Shown: piece after piece, positions 8,674-17,996 of the stretch | Layout of the letters: every line of letters starts with the position of its first letter | How positions within the stretch are numbered: the first letter of the stretch is position 1 | Assembly (NCBI GenBank): GCA_000690595.2 | Contig: JHUT02000015.1 | Coordinates: 1-64,000 of the forward strand | DNA: 64,000 nt | Reading direction: 5' to 3' | From: Natrinema mahii | Lineage (GTDB): Archaea > Halobacteriota > Halobacteria > Halobacteriales > Natrialbaceae | The notes under the pieces: model-generated | Told to the model about the DNA's origin: nothing | What the model saw: only the letters and a program-made list of their open reading frames with translations | Databases searched by the model: none | Translations under genes and position numbers: made by a program

Positions 8674-10221
8674 TCAGGAATCCTCGAGCGTCATCGAATC
8701 GAGTCCGTACCGCAATTCCGTTGGATGGGGCTCGTAGCCGCTGACCCCGCTCGTTGTCGCGACGACGTTCGAGTAGTTCGTCAACACCGTGATCGGCGCG
8801 TCCTCGAGGACGAGCGACTGGACGTCGTGGTAGCGGTCCCGGCGTGCGTGGCGATCGTCGAGTGTACGCGCTTCCTCGAGCAGGGTATCGACACGCTCGT
8901 TCTCGTAGCCGTGATGGAGCGACGCGGTTTCCGAGTGAAACATGTCCGAAAGCCGGTCGGGATCGGGATACCACAGCGTCCCCCAAGACGTGAGATAGCT
9001 GTCGAAGGAGTCCTGACTGACCCGATCGATCATCGTGGAGTACTCCATGACCGTCACATCGAGGCTGATCCCGACCGTGGCGAGTTGGTCCTGCAACACC
9101 TCGGCGATCAATGGCAGGCTCCGGGCATCGAAGGTGAGCACGTCGACGACGAGGTCGTCGCCGTCACGGGTTCGGACGCCGTCGCCCCCACCGTCGACCG
9201 TCCAGTCGGCCTCGGCCAACAGCGACCGGGCGCGAGCCGGATCGTAGCGATCCGTCTCGAGGTCAGGGTTCGCCCAGTCCGTCAGTTCCGGCGAGAACGG
9301 CCCCACAGCGGGATCGTCGATACCATTGAGAATCCCCTCGGTGATTGCCGTCCGGTCGATCGCGTGATCGACTGCCCGCCGAACGCGGTCGTCGTCGAAC
9401 GGCTCCGACTGGGTATCGAACGCGAGGAATCTGATCCGCGGAATCTCGGGGGTGTAGACGTCGATTCCGTCGGTCGCTTCGAGGCCGCTGACCATCTCGT
9501 GTGGCAGGATGCGGGCCATCTCGAGTTCGCCGCTCTCGAGTTTCATCCGCCGCGTCTGGTCGTCGTCGACGACCTCGTAGCGGACGGTCTCGATCGCGGA
9601 CCGCTCCCCGTAGTAGTCGTCGTTGCGGACGGCTCGCAGCTCGGAGCCGGGCTGGAACCGATCGAAGACGAACGGACCAGTACTCACCGGTTCAGTGACC
9701 GAGCCGTCCCCGTCGACTGCTCCGGGGCTGAGCAGCACTGCCTCGTTGCGCGAGAGGTGGGCCGGCAGCGGCGTGAACGGTGTCTCGGTCTCGATGGCGA
9801 CGGTCGACTCGTCGACGGTCTCGATCGTATCGATCGGGACGTCCGCGAACGCGGTGGCGTCGGCGGTCCGACGGAGCGATTCGACGGCGGCCGCCGCGTC
9901 CAGGGGCTCGCCGTCGTGGAACGTCACGCCCGCACGGAGTGTGAACTCCCAGCGGTGTTTTCCGAGTCGGTCCCACTCCGTCGCGAGTTCCGGCGTCGGG
10001 GTCGCCTCGTAGTCGACACCGACGAGCGCCTCGGTGATGCCGAGACGGCGAAGCTGGCTCCCGCCGTCGAGGGGATCGCGGGTCGGTTTCCACGGGCCCC
10101 CGATGCGAACGTCGGCGTCGTCGGGATCGTTCGAGAGACAGCCCGCGACGGCGAGCGTCGCGGCCCCGAGCGTCGTTTGCAGTGCGGTACGTCGGTTCAT
10201 CGTGGGGTTCGGTTCGTTCAT
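8674..10221 (-). CDS. ABC transporter substrate-binding lipoprotein (peptide/nickel family 5)
   Basis: Extracytoplasmic solute-binding protein of 515 residues, family 5 (DppA/NikA/OppA). A Tat lipoprotein signal is visible (MNRRTALQ, hydrophobic stretch, then AVAGC). Family landmarks are the repeated two-lobe fold, FTLRAGVTFHDGEPLDAAA, and the segment RIRFLAFDTQSEPFDDDRVRRAVDHAIDR. Its ATG overlaps the stop of the fused ATPase gene (ATGA), so it is the last gene of the importer operon. Substrate could be peptides or a nickel chelate; the sequence alone does not settle it. A second Met at 10200 is an alternative start. Confidence 0.85.
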   Translation of the reverse strand: MNEPNPTMNRRTALQTTLGAATLAVAGCLSNDPDDADVRIGGPWKPTRDPLDGGSQLRRLGITEALVGVDYEATPTPELATEWDRLGKHRWEFTLRAGVTFHDGEPLDAAAAVESLRRTADATAFADVPIDTIETVDESTVAIETETPFTPLPAHLSRNEAVLLSPGAVDGDGSVTEPVSTGPFVFDRFQPGSELRAVRNDDYYGERSAIETVRYEVVDDDQTRRMKLESGELEMARILPHEMVSGLEATDGIDVYTPEIPRIRFLAFDTQSEPFDDDRVRRAVDHAIDRTAITEGILNGIDDPAVGPFSPELTDWANPDLETDRYDPARARSLLAEADWTVDGGGDGVRTRDGDDLVVDVLTFDARSLPLIAEVLQDQLATVGISLDVTVMEYSTMIDRVSQDSFDSYLTSWGTLWYPDPDRLSDMFHSETASLHHGYENERVDTLLEEARTLDDRHARRDRYHDVQSLVLEDAPITVLTNYSNVVATTSGVSGYEPHPTELRYGLDSMTLEDS

Positions 10222-12509
10222 TGGTCGGGTTCGTTCGAGTCAGTCACTGATTCACCGGTGTCGGACACGCCAGCAGACGCGCTCGAGTCGGTGTCGAGGT
10301 ACGCGTCGGACGCTCCGTTCGGGGTCGGACGTCGCTTATCAGGCCACTCGTCCGCGTACTGACAGCGCGACAGGACGCTGGCATCCCCGTCGACGGGCTC
10401 GAGAGCCGGCTCGACTCGTGAGCAGTCGTCCTCGGCGACCGGACAGCGGGGATGAAACGAACAGCCCGAGGGCGGGGCTGTGGGACTCGGCGGATCGCCC
10501 GCGAGCGCGTCCGTTCGATCCGCGAATGCCTCGCTCCGCTCGGCTCCCGGAATCGCATCCAGCAACGTCTGCGTGTACGGATGCGTCGGCCGCGAGAGCG
10601 TCGCGTGGGCCGGCCCCACTTCGACGAGTCGCCCGCAGTACATCACCGCGACGCGGTCGGCGACGTGGCGTACGACCTCGAGGTCGTGCGAGACGAACAG
10701 GTACGTCAGGCCGAGGTCGGCCTGCAGGTCGGCAAGCAGGTTCAGAACCGTCGCCTGAGTGGAGGCGTCGAGCGCGGCCGTCGGTTCGTCCAGTACGAGG
10801 ACGGACGGCTCGAGCGCGAGCGCGCGGGCGATCGCGATCCGCTGGCGCTGGCCGCCGGACAGTTGGCCGGGGTAGCGGTCGGTGATCTCGGGCGAGAGGC
10901 CGACCAGCGAGCACAGCGTCGCGATCCGCCGTTCCCGGCGCGAGCGCGACCAGCCAGCCTCGACCAGCGGTTCGGCGATCGACTCCCCGACCGTCCGCTT
11001 GGGATTGAGGCTCGTGCCCGGATGCTGGAACACGACGCCGATCTCGGATAGTTGGTCGTCCGTCCGGTCGCTGACGCCGCCGACCGATTGCCCGCGGAGG
11101 TGAACGGTCCCCGCGTCGGGCGTCTCGAGACCGGCAAGCAGTTTCGCAAGCGTCGACTTGCCACAGCCGCTCTCGCCGACCAGCCCGACGGTCTCGCCGG
11201 ATCGAAGCGTGAGGGAGACGTCCTTGACGGCCGGGATACGGTCGTCGGCATCGAAGATGCGGCCGAGCAGCCCGTCGGACGCCCGGAACGACTTCGCGAC
11301 GTCCTCGAGGGCGACGACTGGCGCCGTTCCCTCGCCGGTGTCGGAACTCGGCTGCTCGCCCGTCGAGTCCGCGAGTGTGGTCGCGCCGCCATCGACGGCC
11401 AGTGAGGGCGGCGCTGGCAGGGTCTCGCCCGCATCGCTCGCTGTGCCCGCTCTCGATTGCCGGTCTCGCATCGCATCGAGCGAAGCCTCGCGCGCGTCGG
11501 GTACGCCACAGCGCACGTCGTGGTCGGAGCCGACCGAAACGCTCGGTGGATCGACCGCACGACACTCCGCGGTCGCGAACGGACAACGGTCGACGAACGC
11601 ACACCCCTCGCGGATGGCGTTTCCGCTCGGCGGCGCTCCCTCGACCGTCGGGAGCCGCTCGTCGGGATCGGCGTGACGGGGGAGACAGTCCAACAGCGCC
11701 TTCGTGTAGGGATGTTTCGGGTTCGACCGGAGCTGCTCGGTCGCTCCTCGTTCGACGACGACGCCGTCGTACATGACGACGATCCGGTCACAGAGCTGTG
11801 AGACGACGCCGAAGTCGTGGCTGATCACCAGCATTCCCGTGCCGTGTTCGGCGTTGAGCGCAGCCAGTCGCTCGAGGATCGCCGCCTGCGTCGTCGTATC
11901 CAGCGCGGTCGTCGGTTCGTCGGCGATCAACAGCGATGGCTGTCGGGCGAGCCCGATCGCGAGCATGGCCCGCTGGCGCATCCCGCCGCTGAACTGGTGG
12001 GGATAGGCGTCGATCCGCTCGGCCGGCCGGGGGATGCCGACGGTGTCCATCAACTCGAGTACTTCCGACCGGACCGCCGAGGAGCGGAGACGGGAACTCG
12101 CGCCACGGGCGAGTTCTCGGAGGAGTGGCTGCTGGTCCGGCTCCCGGTGGATCCGCACCGCCTCGGCGATCTGCTCCCCGATCGGATACACCGGGTTCAG
12201 TGTCGTTGACGGGTCTTGGAAGACCATTGCCAGCTCCCGGCCGCGGAGTCGGCGGAGCGTTCGCTCGTCGGCCGTCGTCAGTTCTCGGTCGCCGTACCGG
12301 ATGCTGCCGTCGACGATCTCGCCGGGCGACTCGAGTCGGACGATCGAGCGTGCGGTGGCCGACTTGCCGCACCCGCTTTCGCCGACGAGGCCGACGATCT
12401 CGCCGGGTTCGATCGCGAACGATGCGCCGTCGACCGCGCGGACGGTCTCGGATCCGGTGTCGAACTGCACGTGGAGGTTCTCGATCTCGAGTGTCGCTGT
12501 TCGTGTCAT
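10218..12509 (-). CDS. Fused double ABC ATPase (DppD-DppF type)
   Basis: One chain of 763 residues holding the two ATPases that are normally separate in peptide/nickel importers. Each half has Walker A GESGCGKS, an LSGGQRQR or FSGGMRQR signature, Walker B (LLIADEP, LVLDEP) and the oligopeptide-transporter C-terminal Cys-rich tail (CAFVDRCPFATAEC; CSFHPRCPVAEDDC). The linker is Ser/Ala/Thr-rich. I place the start at 12509 (MTRTATLEIENLHV); the frame stays open to 13400 but that part is the shadow of the permease gene. Fusion fixes a 1:1 ratio of the two motor subunits. Confidence 0.9.
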   Translation of the reverse strand: MTRTATLEIENLHVQFDTGSETVRAVDGASFAIEPGEIVGLVGESGCGKSATARSIVRLESPGEIVDGSIRYGDRELTTADERTLRRLRGRELAMVFQDPSTTLNPVYPIGEQIAEAVRIHREPDQQPLLRELARGASSRLRSSAVRSEVLELMDTVGIPRPAERIDAYPHQFSGGMRQRAMLAIGLARQPSLLIADEPTTALDTTTQAAILERLAALNAEHGTGMLVISHDFGVVSQLCDRIVVMYDGVVVERGATEQLRSNPKHPYTKALLDCLPRHADPDERLPTVEGAPPSGNAIREGCAFVDRCPFATAECRAVDPPSVSVGSDHDVRCGVPDAREASLDAMRDRQSRAGTASDAGETLPAPPSLAVDGGATTLADSTGEQPSSDTGEGTAPVVALEDVAKSFRASDGLLGRIFDADDRIPAVKDVSLTLRSGETVGLVGESGCGKSTLAKLLAGLETPDAGTVHLRGQSVGGVSDRTDDQLSEIGVVFQHPGTSLNPKRTVGESIAEPLVEAGWSRSRRERRIATLCSLVGLSPEITDRYPGQLSGGQRQRIAIARALALEPSVLVLDEPTAALDASTQATVLNLLADLQADLGLTYLFVSHDLEVVRHVADRVAVMYCGRLVEVGPAHATLSRPTHPYTQTLLDAIPGAERSEAFADRTDALAGDPPSPTAPPSGCSFHPRCPVAEDDCSRVEPALEPVDGDASVLSRCQYADEWPDKRRPTPNGASDAYLDTDSSASAGVSDTGESVTDSNEPDQ

Positions 12510-12535
12510 TGCCGTGTTCGGAAGCGTCGTTGTGA

Positions 12536-13423
12536 TTAGGTTCGCCGTCGCTCGCGGTCGTCGAGGTGGTCGGGATCGAGCGCGTCTCGCAGGCCGTCGC
12601 CCAGCAGGTTGACGCCGATGACCGTCAGCATGATCGCGACCCCGGGCGCGGTGACGAGCCAGGGAGCGGCTCGCAGGTAGTTCCGACCGCCGGCGATCAT
12701 CGTGCCCCACTCGGCCGTCGGCGGCTGTGCGCCGAGGCCGAGATACGAGAGGCCGGCGGCCGCGAGGACGACGGTGCCAAGGTTTAGCGTCGCCAGTACG
12801 AGCACCGGGCTGACGACGTGGGGCAACAGGTGTCGCCGGACGAGCCGGCGGCGGGGCGTCCCGTAGAGCTTCGACGATTGGACGAACGACCGGTCCCTGA
12901 TCGCGAGGACGCTCCCGCGGACGACCCGTGCATACGATGCCCAGCCGACGACCGAAAGCGCGATCACGACGTTTCGCAGGCTCGGCCCGAGTACGCCAGC
13001 GATTACCAGCGCGAACACGAGCCCGGGAAACGCCAGCTGAACGTCGACGAGCCGCATCAGGAGGGCATCGACGAACCGGCCGCAGGTGGCTGCGAGCAGT
13101 CCAATCGTCGTTCCGATGACGACCCGGATCGTCGTCGCGGCCACTGCCAGCGCGAGCGAAACGCGTGCGCCGTACACGAGTCGGGTCGCCACGTCGCGGC
13201 CGAGCGCATCGGTCCCGAGGGGATGGGCGATCGACGGCCCCTGTAGGCGGCTCCCAAGCGCCTGTGCTGTCGGCTCGTACGGCGAGACGTGTGGGCCGAC
13301 GAGGGCGACGATCGCGAGCAACCCAACGGTCCCGCCGCCAACTCGGATCGCAGCGTTGGTCCGGATCTCGGGCCGCCACCGATCGAGACAGTCCCGCCAC
13401 TCGAGTCGGTTCCGATCACTCAC
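12536..13423 (-). CDS. ABC transporter permease (DppC/NikC type)
   Basis: Membrane permease of 295 residues. It has the N-terminal first helix (TVGLLAIVALVG), the HPLGTDALGRDVATRLVYGARVSL signature of DppC-like proteins, and a BPD-transport domain whose cytoplasmic EAA-type loop (RDRSFVQSSKLYGTPRRR) docks with the ATPase. The first four bases overlap the end of the DppB-like gene (ATGA), and the ATPase gene follows 26 bases later, so the four genes form one operon. Confidence 0.92.
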   Translation of the reverse strand: MSDRNRLEWRDCLDRWRPEIRTNAAIRVGGGTVGLLAIVALVGPHVSPYEPTAQALGSRLQGPSIAHPLGTDALGRDVATRLVYGARVSLALAVAATTIRVVIGTTIGLLAATCGRFVDALLMRLVDVQLAFPGLVFALVIAGVLGPSLRNVVIALSVVGWASYARVVRGSVLAIRDRSFVQSSKLYGTPRRRLVRRHLLPHVVSPVLVLATLNLGTVVLAAAGLSYLGLGAQPPTAEWGTMIAGGRNYLRAAPWLVTAPGVAIMLTVIGVNLLGDGLRDALDPDHLDDRERRRT

Positions 13424-14361
13424 GAACGATCACCGCGTTCGACACGCGGGTCGAGCGCAACGTACGCGAGGTCGACCAGCTGATTCGTACCGATAACCCC
13501 GACGGCCGTCACCAGCACGACGCCCTGCACGACCGGATAGTCACGAGCGAAGACGGCATCGACGAGCAACGTCCCCAGTCCTGGCCGCTGGAAGACGGTC
13601 TCGACGATCACGGCGCCGTTGATGACGTATCCGAACTGGAGGCCGACGATCGTCACGACCGGAATAAGGGCGTTCCGGAGTGCATGCTTGTAGATCACGA
13701 GCCGTTCGCGGACGCCTTTGGAGCGTGCGGTGTCGACGTAGTCGGCCTCGAGGACCTCGAGCATCGACGTCCGGACGAGCCGGGTGATGATTGCGGCCAT
13801 TCCGGTGCCGAGCGTAACTGCAGGCAAGACGAGATGGCCGGGCGTCCCTGTGCCGCCGACGGGCGTCAGCCCGAGCCACAGCGAACAGACGAGAAGCAGC
13901 ACGTAGCCGAGCCAGAAGTTTGGTATCGAGACTCCTACCAGAGCGACGATCCGGCTCGTCCGATCGATCCATGTGTCTCGGTGGACGGCACTGAGTACGC
14001 CCAGCGGAACGGCAAGCACGAGCGAGACGGCCGTCGCCGCCAGTGCGAGCTCGAGCGTGTTCGGCAGGGACGCGAGTAGCAGCGACGTGACGGACTCGGA
14101 CTGGTAGTACGACATGCCGAGATCGCCCTGAAGGGCGTCAGTGAGCCACGAGACGTACTGGACGAGAAACGGGTCATCCAGCCCGTGCTCGGCGCGAAAG
14201 CTCGCCACCTCGGCGTCCGATGGCGGGCTCTGGCGTTGCGCTCTGAGAATCGTGTACGCCGGGTCCCCCGGCGTCAGAAACACGAAGCCGTACGTGAGCA
14301 GCGAGATGCCGACGAGGACCGATGACAGTGATCCGAGCCGGACGAAGAGGGCACGCAGCAT
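13420..14361 (-). CDS. ABC transporter permease (DppB/NikB type)
   Basis: Membrane permease of 313 residues and first gene of the peptide/nickel importer operon. Typical are the N-terminal segment with FLTPGDPAYTILR, a long extracytoplasmic loop, six hydrophobic segments, and the EAA-type coupling loop DYVDTARSKGVRERLVIYKHALRNAL. It forms a heterodimer with the DppC-like permease. No DtxR-type operator is seen upstream, unlike in the neighbouring iron operon. Confidence 0.92.
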   Translation of the reverse strand: MLRALFVRLGSLSSVLVGISLLTYGFVFLTPGDPAYTILRAQRQSPPSDAEVASFRAEHGLDDPFLVQYVSWLTDALQGDLGMSYYQSESVTSLLLASLPNTLELALAATAVSLVLAVPLGVLSAVHRDTWIDRTSRIVALVGVSIPNFWLGYVLLLVCSLWLGLTPVGGTGTPGHLVLPAVTLGTGMAAIITRLVRTSMLEVLEADYVDTARSKGVRERLVIYKHALRNALIPVVTIVGLQFGYVINGAVIVETVFQRPGLGTLLVDAVFARDYPVVQGVVLVTAVGVIGTNQLVDLAYVALDPRVERGDRS

Positions 14362-14724
14362 CGAAGTTAGTCTCGGATGGAAACTGACGGTCGGGCTCGA
14401 GCCCTGTCACATGAGCGACGCGCGAGATCGAGACATCGTCGGTGGCTGTGTCCCGACCGCCCGGCGTTATCACTGCGGCTGTCTGCTCGAGCCCACCCGA
14501 CCTGAAGCGGTGTCCGGTGAACGTGTGTGGGGTTTGACCGCTCGTGACAGGTGTCGTCGTTCCGCAATCGATCGGAATCCGTTGTTCGAGTCACCAAACT
14601 AACTTGTGGTAGTGAAAACTTAGTTGTAAAACCTCTGATTTTCCGGCGGCGAAGAGCGGGTCAGAAGGGATTCTTTGATCGGACGATCCGGGAGCGGTAC
14701 CGAACGTCGAGGCTCGCTGTCGTA
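14362..14724. other. Gene-free stretch with a 6-bp inverted repeat
   Basis: No convincing gene. It should hold the promoter of the leftward importer operon and the 3' end of the leftward ArsR-like gene. AACTAA at 14597-14602 and TTAGTT at 14620-14625 form an inverted repeat with a 17-base spacer in a locally AT-rich patch; it could be an operator or part of a terminator. The remainder (14370-14590) shows nothing I can name. Confidence 0.4.
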
Positions 14725-15057
14725 TTACCAGTTCGTGAGCGGGACCTCGACTTCGTCGAGAACGAGTCCGAACGCCTTCCGGCGTTGTCCGCCGGGGGAG
14801 GGGACCATCGTCGTCTCGAGGGCTCCGATCGCCTCGAGTCGGTTGAGGCGGCGGTACACGGTCGGGCGGGAGGCACCTGTCTCGTCGGCGATCTCGCGGG
14901 CGGGTACGGGCTCGTTGCCCACGACTGCAAGGATCTCGGTCGTGTATTCTTCGGCCAACACTGCGAGGAGGGCGTCGATATCGATCGCACGCTCCGTCTC
15001 GCTCGAGGCGGTCCCGAGCGCGGGATCGGTTCGTAACTCGGATTCGGTATCGGACAT
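14725..15057 (-). CDS. ArsR-like winged-helix regulator
   Basis: Small DNA-binding protein of 110 residues. The winged helix spans about residues 27-85: LLAVLAEEYTTEILAVVGNEPV, recognition helix GASRPTVYRRLNRLEAIGAL, then a short wing. It resembles the next gene upstream over the whole helix-turn-helix (xASRxTVYRRLxxLExxG), so the two are paralogues. There are no Cys or His ligands, so it is not an obvious metal sensor. It is encoded upstream of the peptide/nickel importer, a possible target. Confidence 0.8.
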   Translation of the reverse strand: MSDTESELRTDPALGTASSETERAIDIDALLAVLAEEYTTEILAVVGNEPVPAREIADETGASRPTVYRRLNRLEAIGALETTMVPSPGGQRRKAFGLVLDEVEVPLTNW

Positions 15058-15135
15058 CGGGCACGTCGTCTGTACCAGTTGGACGGTCGTGTAGTCGCTC
15101 GCTACTATTTAGCACCCCCCGGTCGGGAGCACCCT

Positions 15136-15543
15136 CTAGCTATCCAGAGGCGAGTCACTATCGCGTTCGCGCTCGAGGCGGTCGCTCGCTTCGATCGTGA
15201 GCCCGTCGCTGCCGAACGCGAGTCGCACTCGGTCGACTACGACGCGGTATCGCTGTCGGTGATGCCCGTCCGCCCGGACGCTCATCGCACTCCGGACGAG
15301 TCCCGCGTCCTCGAGACTGTCCAGCCGCCGGTAGACGGTCGCACGGGAACTGTCCAGGCGCGCTGCCAACTCCGTTGCGGAGAGCGGTTCCCCGTCGAGT
15401 TCGTCCAGCAACCGCCGGGCGTGGTCGTCACTCAGGAGCTCGAGCGTTGCAGCCGCGTCTATCGTCGCCTCGTCGTTCTCGGACGGAGTCGTCCGTCGAC
15501 CGTTCGGTCGTCCCTCGCGCTGGGTGAGATTTGCCTGCGACAT
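15136..15543 (-). CDS. ArsR-like winged-helix regulator, paralogue
   Basis: Regulator of 135 residues with the same helix-turn-helix as the following gene (LLDELDGEPLSATELAARLDSSRATVYRRLDSLEDAGLV). The C-terminal 40 residues extend past the wing and are charged. The two genes are on the same strand, 78 bases apart, and probably arose by tandem duplication. They could bind the same or overlapping sites. No ligand residues recognised. Confidence 0.78.
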   Translation of the reverse strand: MSQANLTQREGRPNGRRTTPSENDEATIDAAATLELLSDDHARRLLDELDGEPLSATELAARLDSSRATVYRRLDSLEDAGLVRSAMSVRADGHHRQRYRVVVDRVRLAFGSDGLTIEASDRLERERDSDSPLDS

Positions 15544-15755
15544 CGATAGTCGTTGATTCGACGGGCTGGTCCCTGTACGATGGTGCTACCAGTCGCAACG
15601 GGTTCATCACGCGACTCTAGCTATCAGCAGAGACGCGTCCGACCTGTTCCGGTCTGCGGTATCAAATTCACATGGGGGTCGCCGTTCGTCCCACGCCCGC
15701 TTGGCGGGTCGCTCGTGCCGGGATATTAGTACGGTGACGGTTTACGACCTGTAGG

Positions 15756-16340
15756 ATGGGAAACGAGATGCGCGTGGCAGCGCCCCGGGTCCTGATGGTC
15801 GACGACGAAAAGAAGGTGGCCGACGCGTACGCCCTCCGTCTCGAGGACGTCGCCGACGTGACCGTCGTATACGGCGGCGAAGAGGCGCTCGCCGCCGTCG
15901 ACGATCATCCGGTGCCCGATGTCGTCCTGCTCGATCGACATATGCCCGGCCTCTCGGGGGACGACGTACTCGATCGCCTTCGGGATCGGGAGCTCAGAAC
16001 GCGGGTCGTCATGGTGACGGCGATCGATCCCGGACTGGATATCGTCGACATGCCGTTCGACGACTACCTCTCGAAGCCCGTCGAGCGCGACGACCTCCGG
16101 GCGGTCATCGATCAGCAGTGTCAGGTCCTCGCGTACGAACTCCTCGGCGAGTACTTCCGGCTGGAGTCGACGCGGGCGGTCATCGACGCCGAACTCCCCG
16201 CCGACGAGATCGAACGCGACGATCGACTCGACGACATCGAGGCGCGTCGGGCCGCGATCGAGGAGCGGGTTCTCGGACTCCTCCCCGACGCCGAGGCGTT
16301 GCTGGCCGAGTTCTCGGGTATCGACCGCGGCCGGTACTGA
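15756..16340 (+). CDS. HalX-domain response regulator
   Basis: Receiver domain (residues 5-125) joined to a C-terminal HalX domain (130-190), 194 residues in all. The acidic pair DD, the phosphoacceptor Asp in VVLLDRHMP, the Thr in VMVTA and the Lys in DYLSKP are all present, so phosphorylation is expected. HalX is a short helical haloarchaeal output domain of unknown action. It is transcribed towards the HTH_10/kinase pair, and that kinase has no receiver of its own, so it is a candidate phosphodonor. An ATG four codons downstream is an alternative start. Confidence 0.88.
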   Translation: MGNEMRVAAPRVLMVDDEKKVADAYALRLEDVADVTVVYGGEEALAAVDDHPVPDVVLLDRHMPGLSGDDVLDRLRDRELRTRVVMVTAIDPGLDIVDMPFDDYLSKPVERDDLRAVIDQQCQVLAYELLGEYFRLESTRAVIDAELPADEIERDDRLDDIEARRAAIEERVLGLLPDAEALLAEFSGIDRGRY

Positions 16341-16346
16341 CTCGAG

Positions 16347-17996
16347 CTACGTTCCGTCGGTCGTACTCGGTCCTCCCTCGTCGATACCCGTCTCCGCAGT
16401 CCCTGTGTTCGCCGCCGAGTCGGCGTCGAAAAAGGCCTCAACGAGTTTTTGCTCCGCCCGTCGGAGGTGATACAGCATCGTCGAGCCGGCGATGTCGAGC
16501 GTCTCCGCCACCTCTGCCGAACTGCTCCCGCGTGGCGACGTGAAGTAGTCCGACAGGTGAGCAGTCCGAAGCACCGTCCGTTGCCTGTCGGTCAGGCGCT
16601 CGTCGAGGGTCTCCTGAAACCCCTCGGTCGACCCGGGCGTCCGAGTCGTCTCCCGTTTGGCGACGAGTCGCGTCTCCGAAACGACGGCGTCGACGGCCTC
16701 GAGCAGCCGTCGAACGTCGCCGTCGGACGGGACTTCGGCGACGAGTCGAGCCGACTCGACATCGTACTCGCCGCCTTCGATCGTCGCACCCCACGCCGCG
16801 AGCGCGGTTACCGGTGTGTCGCCGGTGACGGTCGCCTGGAGGAGCGGCTCCGTGTCGGCCCGTATCTGTCGCACGTCGGCGACGGCTGCGCGGTCCGTCA
16901 GTACGTCGCCGACGCCCTCGATCGGGCCGTCGGCAGTGAGATAGCAGACGACGGTGCCGTCGCCGCGAGGGATCGCCCCCTCTACGGACAGGACGCGGTC
17001 GGCCTCGCGGGCGGCATCGACGAACGGAACCGTCTCGTCGCGGACTTCGACGGTCACCTCGGTACCCGTATCGGCGACCAGCAGGTCCTCCTGCTGTCCG
17101 GCCTTGATCGCGAACCCCGCGAGGCTTCCAAGCGTCTCGAGGGCGACTCGCTCCTGGTCGCTGAATCCGTCTTCTCGGCCGGAGTATACCGTTACGACGC
17201 CGTAGACGGTCCCCTGGTATGCAAGCGGGATTGCCAGACACGACTGGAGTCCGTGACCGAACGCCGCGCGACGGATCCCGCGGGGAACGGTATCGTCTTC
17301 GGCGATCCGCTCGTGCAGTTGCGTCTCGCCGGACGCGACGGCGGCTTGACCGGGGACGGTGCGCTCGTCCTCGAGGCTCTCGCCGATCCGCTCGCGCAGG
17401 TCGGCTGCGTCGCCCGCCGCGGCGAGTACCCGGAGACGCTCCTCGGAGAACGACCGGTCGCCGACCCACGCGAACCTGTAGAGGTCGGTCCCGCCCAACT
17501 GCTCGCAGACCGTCCGGGCGATGTCCGACCGGTCCGACGTGCCGATCACCTGCTGCAACACGGTCGCGACCAACGAGTTGATCCGCTGGATCCGGTCGAG
17601 TCGCTGGTCGACCCGATCGACGGTCTGCTCGAGTTCCTTGCGCGGCGTGCGGTCCCGGACGTAGACGAGCGCACCCCCGTCGACCTGGACGTCGACCGCG
17701 AGCCACCGGTCGATCAGCGGGTAGTACTCCTCGAAGGACGCGGGCGCCGGCGACGGGCCGTCGAAGGCCTCCCGTAGCGTCCCGACGGCCGACTTCGGGA
17801 AGCTCTCACCGATCGCCGTCCCACGTAGCGCGGACGGGTCGGTTTCCAGTACCGTCGCAGCGGCGTCGTTGACGTCGACGATGTGTCCGTCCGCCGTCGT
17901 TTCGATGATCCCGATGGGTGCCCGTCGTAGTCGATCGTCCATCGGGTCCGAATCGCTACCACCCGCCGCCGTCTCGTCATCAGATCGGTCAGTCAT
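16347..17996 (-). CDS. PAS-GAF-HTH_10 bacterio-opsin-activator-like regulator
   Basis: Regulator of about 549 residues. Order: PAS domain (RAPIGIIETTADGHIVDVN), a short coiled segment, a GAF domain (about 120-290, with IPLAYQGTVYGVVTVYSGR), a Bat middle domain, and the C-terminal HTH_10 helix-turn-helix (LTDRQRTVLRTAHLSDYF to STMLYHLRRAEQKLVEAFF). This is the layout of Bat-type proteins that sense redox or light and drive transcription. Its ATG overlaps the stop of the upstream kinase gene (ATGACTGA), so the pair is co-translated. A Met at 18032 exists but lies inside the kinase gene. Confidence 0.88.
   Translation of the reverse strand: MTDRSDDETAAGGSDSDPMDDRLRRAPIGIIETTADGHIVDVNDAAATVLETDPSALRGTAIGESFPKSAVGTLREAFDGPSPAPASFEEYYPLIDRWLAVDVQVDGGALVYVRDRTPRKELEQTVDRVDQRLDRIQRINSLVATVLQQVIGTSDRSDIARTVCEQLGGTDLYRFAWVGDRSFSEERLRVLAAAGDAADLRERIGESLEDERTVPGQAAVASGETQLHERIAEDDTVPRGIRRAAFGHGLQSCLAIPLAYQGTVYGVVTVYSGREDGFSDQERVALETLGSLAGFAIKAGQQEDLLVADTGTEVTVEVRDETVPFVDAAREADRVLSVEGAIPRGDGTVVCYLTADGPIEGVGDVLTDRAAVADVRQIRADTEPLLQATVTGDTPVTALAAWGATIEGGEYDVESARLVAEVPSDGDVRRLLEAVDAVVSETRLVAKRETTRTPGSTEGFQETLDERLTDRQRTVLRTAHLSDYFTSPRGSSSAEVAETLDIAGSTMLYHLRRAEQKLVEAFFDADSAANTGTAETGIDEGGPSTTDGT

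Noticed and set aside
8611-10362. Long plus-strand frame (583 codons)
   Set aside because: Antisense shadow of the family 5 binding protein; no signal, domain or typical composition. Similar shadows at 16449-17777, 28924-30264, 34531-36399 and 42185-43675 were dropped for the same reason.
10218-13400. A 1,060-codon reading frame through the fused ATPase
   Set aside because: The first 297 codons lie antiparallel in frame to none of the ABC motifs, are Arg/Pro-rich and overlap the permease gene on the same strand; the ATPase starts at 12509.
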